Below, piece by piece: positions 1 to 5,427 of a stretch of 8,563 nucleotides of DNA. Both the position numbers and the translations under genes were made by a program. Under the pieces are notes generated by a model. It was not told the DNA's origin. It saw only the letters and a program-made list of their open reading frames with translations, and ran no database searches. Source of the DNA: a bacterium (GTDB taxonomy: Bacteria > Patescibacteriota > Microgenomatia > Levybacterales > UBA12049); the NCBI GenBank assembly GCA_021813005.1, contig JAKAMH010000035.1, positions 1-8,563 on the forward strand. Direction: 5' to 3'. The stretch's first letter is position 1; every line of letters starts with the position of its first letter.

Positions 1-324
1 GTTAATTCACTCATTATCAAACGGGAAAGAAATAAATATCTTGTTTCTGCTGACAATATGCAATTTATCAACAACCGCTTTGTTATGCTGGAAAACAAGC
101 TTCTGGAACTGACGCGTGAGGATGATTCCCTGCTTCTCTCAGAGGATATACTGGATAAGCAAGTTATTGACATCAACGGGAAGAGACTGGTCCGCGTCAA
201 CGACATATTACTGGATGACAAGGAGGAGATGAAGGTATTGGGTATCGATGTTGGCTTAACCGGTATTTTCAGGCGGCTAGGGCTGGGATCATTTATCCGT
301 GTTAAAGGCAAGACGCTTCCTTAG
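1..324 (+). CDS. PRC-barrel part of a MgtE-N/CBS protein, cut by window edge and ended by an internal TAG
   Basis: The reading frame is open from base 1, so the gene begins outside the window; the ATG at 58 is probably internal. Codons about 44-106 look like a PRC-barrel-type beta domain (SEDILDKQVIDINGKRLVRV, then a V-L-G-I-D-V strand and an RRLGLG turn), as found before MgtE N domains in soluble CBS proteins. The frame stops at TAG 322-324 just after T-L-P, but the same frame continues after it with K-L-I-E-S and then a MgtE N domain. This is therefore the front part of one gene whose remainder is at 325-1089, and not a complete small protein. The domain reading rests on motif recognition alone. 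The product would be cytoplasmic, with no signal peptide or membrane segment visible. Confidence 0.6.
   Translation, partial: VNSLIIKRERNKYLVSADNMQFINNRFVMLENKLLELTREDDSLLLSEDILDKQVIDINGKRLVRVNDILLDDKEEMKVLGIDVGLTGIFRRLGLGSFIRVKGKTLP
322..324 (+). other. In-frame amber codon interrupting the MgtE-N/CBS gene
   Basis: TAG at codon 108 of the frame that is otherwise open from base 1 to the TAG at 1087-1089. The context is L-P-*-K-L-I-E. It is one base away from TGG (Trp) or CAG (Gln). Trp is attractive, because an L-P-W or I-P-W sequence commonly ends this PRC-type domain in related proteins (from memory). Explanations are a genuine nonsense mutation, a sequencing or assembly error, or read-through. 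General reassignment of TAG is unlikely, because TAG also ends the genes at 1089, 2330, 2699 and 3200. Confidence 0.85.
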
Positions 325-459
325 AAACTGATCGAGTCATTTGACTATGAAACAGGAACTGTTCAGATCAAGCTAACGCATGAAGGCCTCAATACACTCC
401 ATCCCTCCGAGATTGCGGATATTCTGGAGGAAGTAGGCAGCAAGGAACGCCTTGGCCTG

Positions 460-1089
460 GTGGATGTTCTCGATAACGATGTCGCGGCACAGGCAATCGG
501 TGAGGTAGACGACGAAACTCAGATATCGATTCTGGAGGAACTGCCGTCACGTGACTTTAAAGATATTATCAATAAATTACCTGTCTCCGAAATCGCGGAT
601 ATTTTCTATCGTCTTAACCCCGACAAAATAAAAGAAGTCCTCAGAACACTTAGCCACGACCGGGCGATTAAGCTTGAACGGCTCCTCGTCTTCCCGGAGG
701 ATGTAGCGGGAGGCCTTATGGATGACAATTATTTTCGGCAGGACGAAGAGAGTTCGGTGGGCGAAGCCTTGGCGAGATTGGCAGCCTACGAGAACCAACC
801 GGAGGTAATCTTCTTAACAATGACTGACGAGAGACAATTCAAAGGCACAGTCCTGGTTAAGGATATCGTTGGTAAAGAATATACCAAAAGCCTACGGGAA
901 TTCATATCCAGCGAACAGTACGCAAAACCCGAAATGGAGTTTGATCAGCTTCTCCGTCTGTTTGCACAGTATAACTTAAGAAGTCTTCCTGTCCTTGACA
1001 AGGGTAAGAAAATTATCGGAGTCATTAGTATTGACACGATATTACGCAAACTTGAAGAGGAAGAGGAGGAAAAAAATGAAGCTATTTAG
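460..1089 (+). CDS. MgtE intracellular N domain plus CBS domains, downstream part of interrupted gene
   Basis: This is the distal part of the interrupted gene. Coding similarity actually starts at 325 (L-H-P-S-E-I-A-D-I-L-E-E at about 397-432 is the classic first repeat of a MgtE N domain), but the first usable start after the TAG is GTG 460, with only a distant AAGGAA before it. Residues 1-80 from this GTG are the helical MgtE N repeats (SEIADIFYRLNPDKIKEVL). V-F-P-E-D-V-A-G-G-L-M at about 78-87 is the usual link into a CBS pair, whose second half ends L-P-V-L-D..G-K-K-I-I-G-V-I-S-I-D. There is no MgtE channel domain; the protein ends in a run of glutamates. In MgtE these domains sense Mg2+ or nucleotide. 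Here the likely partner is the overlapping transporter gene. If only this fragment is made, the first MgtE N repeat is lost, so function is doubtful. Confidence 0.75.
   Translation: MDVLDNDVAAQAIGEVDDETQISILEELPSRDFKDIINKLPVSEIADIFYRLNPDKIKEVLRTLSHDRAIKLERLLVFPEDVAGGLMDDNYFRQDEESSVGEALARLAAYENQPEVIFLTMTDERQFKGTVLVKDIVGKEYTKSLREFISSEQYAKPEMEFDQLLRLFAQYNLRSLPVLDKGKKIIGVISIDTILRKLEEEEEEKNEAI
1064..1069 (+). promoter_or_regulatory. Shine-Dalgarno AGGAGG of the Nramp-like gene
   Basis: A perfect AGGAGG lies six bases before ATG 1076, inside the glutamate-rich tail codons of the upstream gene. It decides the start of the transporter: the longer frame opening at 995 has no such signal and would add 27 charged residues before the first membrane helix. 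It also implies translational coupling with the upstream gene. Confidence 0.88.
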
Positions 1090-2329
1090 TACTCTTAAGC
1101 GCCCCTTTCTTGTCCTTATCCCTGTTCTGGCAATAATTGGCCCAGGTATCATTTCAGGATCCGTGGATAATGACGCCGGCGGCATTGCTACTTATTCACT
1201 GGCAGGTGCTCATTTCGGATATTCACTGCTCTGGATTGTTTTCCTTACCACATTTGCACTTGCGGTCACGCAGGAGATAGGCGCCCGCATGGGCATCGTG
1301 ACAGGAAAAGGTCTTGCCTCGCTTGTTCGCGAACGCTTTGGTATCCGCTGGACAGCTTTCATCATGGTAGTGCTGTTTATAGCCAATATCGGCGTTATTG
1401 CTGCTGAGTTTGCCGGCATTGGCGCTTCACTTGAGATATTTCACATCCCACGCTACGTCTCAGTACCGTTTGCCGCCGTAGCAATTTATTTCTTTGTTTC
1501 CAAGGGAAATTTTAAGTCACTCGAACGGCTGTTCCTCTTACTTTCGTCATTTTATATTGTCTACATTGTTTCGGCAGTACTTGCCAAGCCAGACTGGGGC
1601 AAGGCTCTATCAAGCCTCGTCATACCGACATTTCATCTGCAGAAAGACTATCTCCTGACTGTCATCGCTGTCATAGGTACTACCATCACACCATGGGGAC
1701 AGTTTTTCATACAGGACTACGTGGTAGACAAGAAGCTGTCTGTAGACGACCTGAGAATCGAGCGGGGTGATGTATTTTTTGGCTCGTTTCTTACCAATGT
1801 GATCTCTTTCTTTATTATTGTGGCCTGTGCAGCCACAATATATGTCTCAGGCAAGTCCATCCTCACTGCGGCCGATGCGGCAGTGGCACTCTCTCCCCTC
1901 GCCGGACACTTTGCCACTATACTGTTCGCGTTTGGCCTCTTTAACGCGGCAATCTTTGGTGCCGCACTCGTCCCTGTAGCTACCTCTTATGTCATAACCG
2001 AGGCATTTGGATTTGAATCGGGATTGAACTTTGCCTTTCGGGAAGCCCCTGAATTCTATATACTGTTTGGCGTCTCACTCGGGATTGGTGCCCTCCTGGT
2101 AATTTTGCCGTTCGTGCCACTTCTGGCAGTCCTCTTCCTTACACAAGCACTAAACGCCATACTGCTCCTTCCGGTCTTCGTCTTCCTCTACATACTAGCA
2201 AACGACAAAAAAATACTCGGAAGTTATAGCAACCACAAAATAACCAACGGAGTGGTACTACTCACATTCTTTCTGATCGCAATAGTGTCACTCATTTACT
2301 TTATCTCGCTTTTTGTCTTTCCCACATAA
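1076..2329 (+). CDS. Nramp-family divalent metal ion transporter (Nramp-related, possibly Mg2+)
   Basis: A 417-residue integral membrane protein with about 10-11 hydrophobic helices, the usual size for Nramp (SLC11). Family marks are G-P-G-I-I-S-G in helix 1 followed by N-D-A-G-G-I-A-T (32-39), Q-E-I-G-A-R-M-G-I-V-T-G-K-G-L-A in helix 3, and G-T-T-I-T-P-W (201-207) in helix 6. The two metal-binding signatures differ from classical Mn/Fe transporters: DPGN reads D33-A-G-G36, and the helix 6 M-P-H reads T205-P-W207. Loss of the helix 6 Met, the soft ligand for transition metals, suggests another substrate. Mg2+ is plausible given the preceding MgtE-N/CBS gene, which overlaps by 14 nt and probably supplies a cytoplasmic sensor. 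The substrate is inferred; the family is secure. Its stop codon directly abuts the stop of a convergent small ORF. Confidence 0.88.
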   Translation: MKLFSTLKRPFLVLIPVLAIIGPGIISGSVDNDAGGIATYSLAGAHFGYSLLWIVFLTTFALAVTQEIGARMGIVTGKGLASLVRERFGIRWTAFIMVVLFIANIGVIAAEFAGIGASLEIFHIPRYVSVPFAAVAIYFFVSKGNFKSLERLFLLLSSFYIVYIVSAVLAKPDWGKALSSLVIPTFHLQKDYLLTVIAVIGTTITPWGQFFIQDYVVDKKLSVDDLRIERGDVFFGSFLTNVISFFIIVACAATIYVSGKSILTAADAAVALSPLAGHFATILFAFGLFNAAIFGAALVPVATSYVITEAFGFESGLNFAFREAPEFYILFGVSLGIGALLVILPFVPLLAVLFLTQALNAILLLPVFVFLYILANDKKILGSYSNHKITNGVVLLTFFLIAIVSLIYFISLFVFPT

Positions 2330-2479
2330 CTAGAACGAGAGCCTCTGTCCCATCTCCGTGCGGTCAACGTAGATAATCTTTCCGCCCGACACCCTGGCAG
2401 ACATGCGCACAGCGTTCATCACGACGCGCTCTAGTGTCTGCCTGGTCTTTTTCTTTACCTGGTCTTTCGTATTTCCCAT
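2330..2479 (-). CDS. Candidate 49-residue basic small protein
   Basis: A short ORF, ATG at 2479-2477 and TAG at 2332-2330, beginning M-G-N-T-K-D-Q-V-K-K-K-T-R-Q. Residues about 5-29 could form a basic amphipathic helix, followed by G-G-K-I-I-Y-V-D-R-T. There is no membrane segment and I recognise no family. The main support is a good Shine-Dalgarno (AGGTGG, 2487-2492) seven bases before the ATG. The upstream hydrophobic ORF ends within that signal, suggesting coupling. Its stop touches the stop of the convergent transporter gene with no base between. It could be a chance ORF; conservation in relatives is untested. Confidence 0.5.
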   Translation of the reverse strand: MGNTKDQVKKKTRQTLERVVMNAVRMSARVSGGKIIYVDRTEMGQRLSF

Positions 2480-2486
2480 TTCATCA

Positions 2487-2492
2487 CCACCT
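2487..2492 (-). promoter_or_regulatory. Shine-Dalgarno AGGTGG of the 49-residue ORF
   Basis: On the minus strand GAGGTGGTGATGA precedes ATG 2479; the AGGTGG core lies seven bases away. The TGA of the upstream 25-residue ORF (2494-2492) overlaps the first bases of this signal, so ribosomes finishing the peptide would be placed at the next start. Confidence 0.55.
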
Positions 2493-2569
2493 CAAAAGTA
2501 ACTTGATTGCTCGATCACCCATAAGACAGCCATACCTGCAACGAAAAACAATATCTGTATCACAGGCAT
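2492..2569 (-). CDS. Candidate 25-residue hydrophobic membrane microprotein
   Basis: A minus-strand ORF from ATG 2569-2567 to TGA 2494-2492. The peptide begins M-P-V-I-Q-I-L-F-F-V-A-G-M-A-V-L-W-V-I-E and ends with a short polar tail, which is the composition of a single membrane-spanning helix. A GGAGAG lies ten bases before the ATG, a little far but usable. It is followed at once by the 49-residue ORF, and both lie downstream of the receiver gene on the same strand. No known family is recognised. Short hydrophobic ORFs arise easily by chance, so confidence is modest. Confidence 0.35.
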   Translation of the reverse strand: MPVIQILFFVAGMAVLWVIEQSSYF

Positions 2570-2698
2570 ATTCTATAGACTCTCCATAAGAGACAGACCA
2601 AAAATAGGTAAGAGAAATGCGAGAGATATTCGAGGCTTCGAAATAAATAGGTTAAAAATTGAGGCACGGGACCAAGAGAAAGTATGAAAAGTTCGGAA

Positions 2699-3055
2699 CT
2701 AGGCTATGTGTTCATCGACTTTACGAAGAAGATCGTCAATATTAAATGGTTTTTGCAGGAAATCATTTGCCCCCACTGATCTGGCAATTTCCTCTGTCTG
2801 ATTATTTGCGGAAACAATGATGATAGGAAGTCCTGCTGTCCGTACGTCATCTCTGATTATTTGGGCTATTTTACCACCATCACTCCCGTCAAGCCAAATA
2901 TCAAGCAAGAGAAGATTTGGCGGTTCATGAAAGATTTTATGCAAGAGCACATTCTCAACACTTACCACCTCAGTTATGTATCCTTCGCCCTCCAAAATTA
3001 TTTTAACTACCTCAGAGATTGCCTGATCATCTTCCGCGATGATAATCCGCTTCAT
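2699..3055 (-). CDS. Single-domain CheY-like response regulator
   Basis: 118 residues making one complete receiver domain and nothing else. The acidic pocket is E8-D9-D10, the phosphoacceptor is D52 (in LLLLDIWLDG), the switch residue is S82 (V-S-A), and the conserved lysine is K102 (Q-K-P-F). There is no DNA-binding or enzymatic output domain, so it probably acts by protein contact or in a phosphorelay; its partner kinase is not in the window. AAAGGAA just before ATG 3053-3055 supports the start. It lies downstream of the PBP gene on the same strand across a 144-nt gap that holds repeats, a copy of the 17-bp element and a possible own promoter. Confidence 0.9.
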   Translation of the reverse strand: MKRIIIAEDDQAISEVVKIILEGEGYITEVVSVENVLLHKIFHEPPNLLLLDIWLDGSDGGKIAQIIRDDVRTAGLPIIIVSANNQTEEIARSVGANDFLQKPFNIDDLLRKVDEHIA

Positions 3056-3065
3056 AATTCCTTTC

Positions 3066-3080
3066 TACTCTGCCTTACGC
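3066..3080 (-). repeat. Direct repeat copy 2 (GCGTAAGGCAGAGTA), next to the receiver gene start
   Basis: On the minus strand this 15-mer matches the copy at 3121-3135 at 14 of 15 positions, and both run on into AG-rich Shine-Dalgarno-like sequence (AGAAAGGA here). It sits directly before the receiver gene ATG. It may be a duplicated translation-initiation region or a protein-binding site. Confidence 0.55.
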
Positions 3081-3120
3081 ACTTTTTGTCATCCTGACAG
3101 GTTTTGCGCAACTCCTATCC

Positions 3121-3135
3121 TACTCTGCTTTACGC
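3121..3135 (-). repeat. Direct repeat copy 1 (GCGTAAAGCAGAGTA)
   Basis: The first copy in the transcript direction of the 15-bp direct repeat, 55 bp from the second copy. It is followed by AGGATAGGAG, another Shine-Dalgarno-like run. If the promoter proposed at 3145-3174 is right, both copies lie in the 5' leader of the receiver gene mRNA. Confidence 0.55.
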
Positions 3136-3144
3136 TACTCAGCA

Positions 3145-3174
3145 ATATTAAGAGAAGACCCAGAAGTGTGTAAG
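3145..3174 (-). promoter_or_regulatory. Possible promoter of the receiver gene
   Basis: Minus-strand CTTACA, 18-bp spacer, TAATAT. Each hexamer matches the sigma-70 consensus at only four of six positions. The -35 box overlaps the 17-bp element at 3170-3186, which would let a bound regulator touch or block polymerase. A transcript would start near 3138, giving a leader of about 80 nt. Confidence 0.3.
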
Positions 3175-3186
3175 AATCATGCAAGA
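3170..3186. repeat. 17-bp element, copy A (candidate response-regulator operator)
   Basis: GTAAGAATCATGCAAGA, identical to 7966-7982. With the preceding T it reads TGTAAG, five bases, TGCAAG: two direct half-sites with 11-bp period. That is the arrangement OmpR-family regulators bind, and it resembles the WalR site TGTWAH-N5-TGTWAH except at the final base. It lies in the gap between the PBP and receiver genes. Confidence 0.5.
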
Positions 3187-3199
3187 GAGTGTTTTTTAC

Positions 3200-5224
3200 C
3201 TACGGAGACGGGGACGTCGTCGGTGTCATCTCGCCAGACGGCGTTGCGCTCAGCGTACAATAGCGAACGGGCTGAGTCCCACGAATAAAATATTCCATCC
3301 GGGCCGATCGGGAAGACGCTCTTAGCGGCAGTAATAAGTCGCCTGACCCGCATAAAGGTAGTTCAATAATGTCCGACGGAGGCGCATACCACGTTTCTTT
3401 TCTCCCCCGCGTTGCATAGACGAGAATATCCTTCCAGATGGGAGCCGCACCAAGGGAGCCCGCGACGCCGGACATAGGCGCATTATTATTATTGCCGACC
3501 CAGACGCCAACAGCAACAGATGGCGTATAGCCAAGTGTCAACGAGTCCCTATAGTCTTCTGCCGTCCCCGTCTTGACCGCAGCTTTTTCCGGCGTATCCA
3601 AGAGATTACCAAATTCTTCATGACGCGCGCGCTCATCTGAGAGAATAGAGGTGATAAGAAAGGCAGTATCGCTTCCGAGCACGCGCTTTCCGTGGGTATT
3701 GGCGTGAAAAATAGTTTTGCCGTTTTTATCAGTGATTTGGAGAATTGAGATAGGTGTATGCAGTACACCTCCCGTGGCAAATGTTGCATAGACGTTGGTG
3801 AGCTGAAGCAAACTGACTTCGCCTGAGCCGAGCACAAGGGATAGCCCGTATTGAGAGGCATCATTTCCCAGACTTGTGATACCAAGACGGGATGCCATAT
3901 TGAGCGCGTCTGGGACACCGACTTCCTGCATTACCTCAACGGCGGGAATATTGAGAGAGTTTGAAAGTGCCCGACGAACAGTAACATTGCCTCTGTACTT
4001 TCTGTCATAGTCTTTTGGCTGATATCCTCCCGGAAATTTGGTAGGAACGTCCTTTAAGATAGTTGCCGGCGTTATAAGGTGCTCTTTAAATGCCGCAGCA
4101 TAAACTATCGGCTTAAATGAAGACCCAACCGAGCGGGGGGTTATCGCCATATTCATCTTTCCGAATTGAGGATTTCTCCAGTCGGTGCTGCCCACCATTG
4201 TCAGAATCTCACCTGTCTGCGTGTCAAGTACCACTGCCGCTCCGTTGCTCGCATTCTCCGATACCAGCTTCTGAACATGTTGTGATACAGCCTTCTCTGC
4301 CTCCCGCTGCAAACCAGGATCCAGTGTGGTTTTGACTTTAAAGCCTGAGCGGGAAATCGTTTCCTCCCCATACTTCTGTCTGAGCTCAGACAGCACCATA
4401 AGCGCAAAATGAGGAGCAATGGCATTAATCGCAGTTTTTTTGTCAACAAAATGCAGTTTCTCTTTTTTTGCCTGCTCTGCTTGGCCAGCCGTGATATACC
4501 CCTGTGATTCCATCTCTTGTAGGACATATTTCTGGCGAGCCAGCGCGGCTTGCCTGTTTCCTGAAATCGGAGAAAGTTCAGATGGTGCCGGAAGAATACC
4601 GGCAAGAAGTCCATCTTCCGCCACTGTCAGGTTTCTGGCATGCTTACCAAAATAAACTTCTGCGGCATTCTCGATACCAAAGGCGCCTTCGCCGAAATAG
4701 ACGGAGTTAAGATACATCTCAAGAATTTCCTGCTTACTATATCGTCTTTCTATCTCAAGCGCCAAGGTCAACTCCTGATATTTGCGAAGAAAGTCTTTTT
4801 TTGAGTTGAGAAGCGCATTCTTTACCAGCTGTTGGGTAATAGTTGATCCGCCATTGGAAAAATTCTGGTGCAGTAAATCAATATAGGCCGCCCTGATAAT
4901 ACCACGAATAGAAAATCCCGGATGATGATAAAAGTTTTTATCCTCTGATGAAATAACTGCCTCCTGCGTCAAAAGTGGTATCTGAGAAAGCGGGATGTAA
5001 TTGTGAGAACGCGCATGGTAGAACATGAAGAAGGGCTTGCCATCCCTTGTCAAAAGCTCGACTCCTGTGTCCTTATTATTCATGATTGCCACTTTGCTCT
5101 TCAGATCCTTTGCGAAATAGTAATAAGTGAAAATGGGAACAAAAAGAAGGAGAAATGAAAAAACACCGAGTGCAAGAAAAATTTCTCGTTTAGCTACACG
5201 GGAAATTTTAATCCTTCGTCTCAT
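3200..5224 (-). CDS. Bifunctional class A penicillin-binding protein (glycosyltransferase-transpeptidase)
   Basis: A 674-residue enzyme that polymerises lipid II and cross-links peptidoglycan outside the membrane. A basic start is followed by one membrane anchor (about 15-37). The GT51 domain has the catalytic E94 in S-S-E-D-K-N-F-Y-H-H-P-G, then G-G-S-T-I-T-Q-Q-L-V-K-N (125-136) and R-R-Y-S-K-Q-E-I-L-E-M-Y-L-N. The transpeptidase domain has all three motifs: S368-S-F-K371, S423-L-N425 and K551-T-G-T554. The C-terminal tail carries two cysteines (625, 656) that could form a disulfide, and ends in a Thr/Pro/Ser-rich stretch. Length is normal for PBP1A-like proteins. No Shine-Dalgarno is seen before ATG 5222-5224, so it may be read from a short-leader transcript or by coupling. 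It ends the envelope gene run that starts with the GH18 gene. Confidence 0.95.
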   Translation of the reverse strand: MRRRIKISRVAKREIFLALGVFSFLLLFVPIFTYYYFAKDLKSKVAIMNNKDTGVELLTRDGKPFFMFYHARSHNYIPLSQIPLLTQEAVISSEDKNFYHHPGFSIRGIIRAAYIDLLHQNFSNGGSTITQQLVKNALLNSKKDFLRKYQELTLALEIERRYSKQEILEMYLNSVYFGEGAFGIENAAEVYFGKHARNLTVAEDGLLAGILPAPSELSPISGNRQAALARQKYVLQEMESQGYITAGQAEQAKKEKLHFVDKKTAINAIAPHFALMVLSELRQKYGEETISRSGFKVKTTLDPGLQREAEKAVSQHVQKLVSENASNGAAVVLDTQTGEILTMVGSTDWRNPQFGKMNMAITPRSVGSSFKPIVYAAAFKEHLITPATILKDVPTKFPGGYQPKDYDRKYRGNVTVRRALSNSLNIPAVEVMQEVGVPDALNMASRLGITSLGNDASQYGLSLVLGSGEVSLLQLTNVYATFATGGVLHTPISILQITDKNGKTIFHANTHGKRVLGSDTAFLITSILSDERARHEEFGNLLDTPEKAAVKTGTAEDYRDSLTLGYTPSVAVGVWVGNNNNAPMSGVAGSLGAAPIWKDILVYATRGRKETWYAPPSDIIELPLCGSGDLLLPLRASSRSARMEYFIRGTQPVRYCTLSATPSGEMTPTTSPSP

Positions 5225-5262
5225 AAGATTGTATGAGCATATCTTATAAGGATACTGAAGTA

Positions 5263-5290
5263 TGTAAAAAAATTACTAAAAATATGTAAG
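5263..5290. promoter_or_regulatory. Phased TGTAAR half-sites upstream of the PBP gene
   Basis: TGTAAA at 5263-5268 and TGTAAG at 5285-5290 start exactly 22 bp apart, two turns of DNA, with a weaker TACTAA between them at the 11-bp position (5274-5279). They resemble the half-sites of the 17-bp element. The stretch between the 27-residue ORF and the PBP gene (5225-5320) is AT-rich and could hold a promoter (minus-strand TTTACA, 16 bp, TAAGAT), but that match is weak. Confidence 0.3.
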
Positions 5291-5320
5291 ACTGCGGCAG
5301 GGGATGAATATCAGGTATAA

Positions 5321-5404
5321 TTATTTTCTATTTGCCGGAGCGGGAGCATACGCAGGCTTTCTGCCTCCTAGTAGTTCTATTATCCGCTGTATGAATTCTT
5401 TCAT
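5321..5404 (-). CDS. Candidate 27-residue microprotein between DD-carboxypeptidase and PBP genes
   Basis: An ORF from ATG 5404-5402 to TAA 5323-5321. It begins M-K-E-F-I-Q-R-I-I-E-L-L-G-G-R-K-P and ends in an alternating Ala/Pro stretch (A-Y-A-P-A-P-A) with a basic terminus. The first 12 residues suit a short amphipathic helix; the tail should be extended. The case for translation is strong: GGAGGTGAT, almost fully complementary to the 16S 3' end, lies five bases before the ATG, and the ORF starts 23 bp after the stop of the upstream carboxypeptidase gene on the same strand. No known family is recognised. A membrane-surface or envelope-partner role is only a guess from context. Confidence 0.6.
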   Translation of the reverse strand: MKEFIQRIIELLGGRKPAYAPAPANRK

Positions 5405-5409
5405 GTTTT

Positions 5410-5418
5410 ATCACCTCC
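5410..5418 (-). promoter_or_regulatory. Near-ideal Shine-Dalgarno GGAGGTGAT of the 27-residue ORF
   Basis: Minus-strand GGAGGTGAT with five-base spacing to ATG 5404. It is the best ribosome-binding signal among the minus-strand ORFs. The large envelope genes on either side lack a comparable signal, which makes expression of this tiny ORF credible. Confidence 0.7.
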
Positions 5419-5427
5419 CCGTATAGC

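Noticed and set aside
322..324. TAG reassigned to an amino acid
   Set aside because: TAG ends the genes at 1087-1089, 2330-2332, 2699-2701 and 3200-3202 at sensible protein ends, so general reassignment does not fit.
995..1075. 27-residue N-terminal extension of the Nramp-like protein
   Set aside because: It lies fully inside the CBS coding region in another frame, is highly charged, and a perfect Shine-Dalgarno marks ATG 1076.
2629..2642. TTCGAGGCTTCGAA inverted repeat as a terminator
   Set aside because: The stem is only five pairs and no T-run follows on either strand.
2861..3097. Plus-strand 78-residue ORF
   Set aside because: It is antisense to the well-supported receiver gene and has no family resemblance.
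3087..3099. TGTCATCCTGACA palindrome as a terminator
   Set aside because: A five-pair stem with a three-base loop; it is followed by GGTTTT on one strand and AAAAAG on the other, too weak to call.
3322..4710. Several 68-137 residue ORFs on both strands
   Set aside because: They lie inside the PBP gene, in other frames or antisense, with compositions unlike real proteins.
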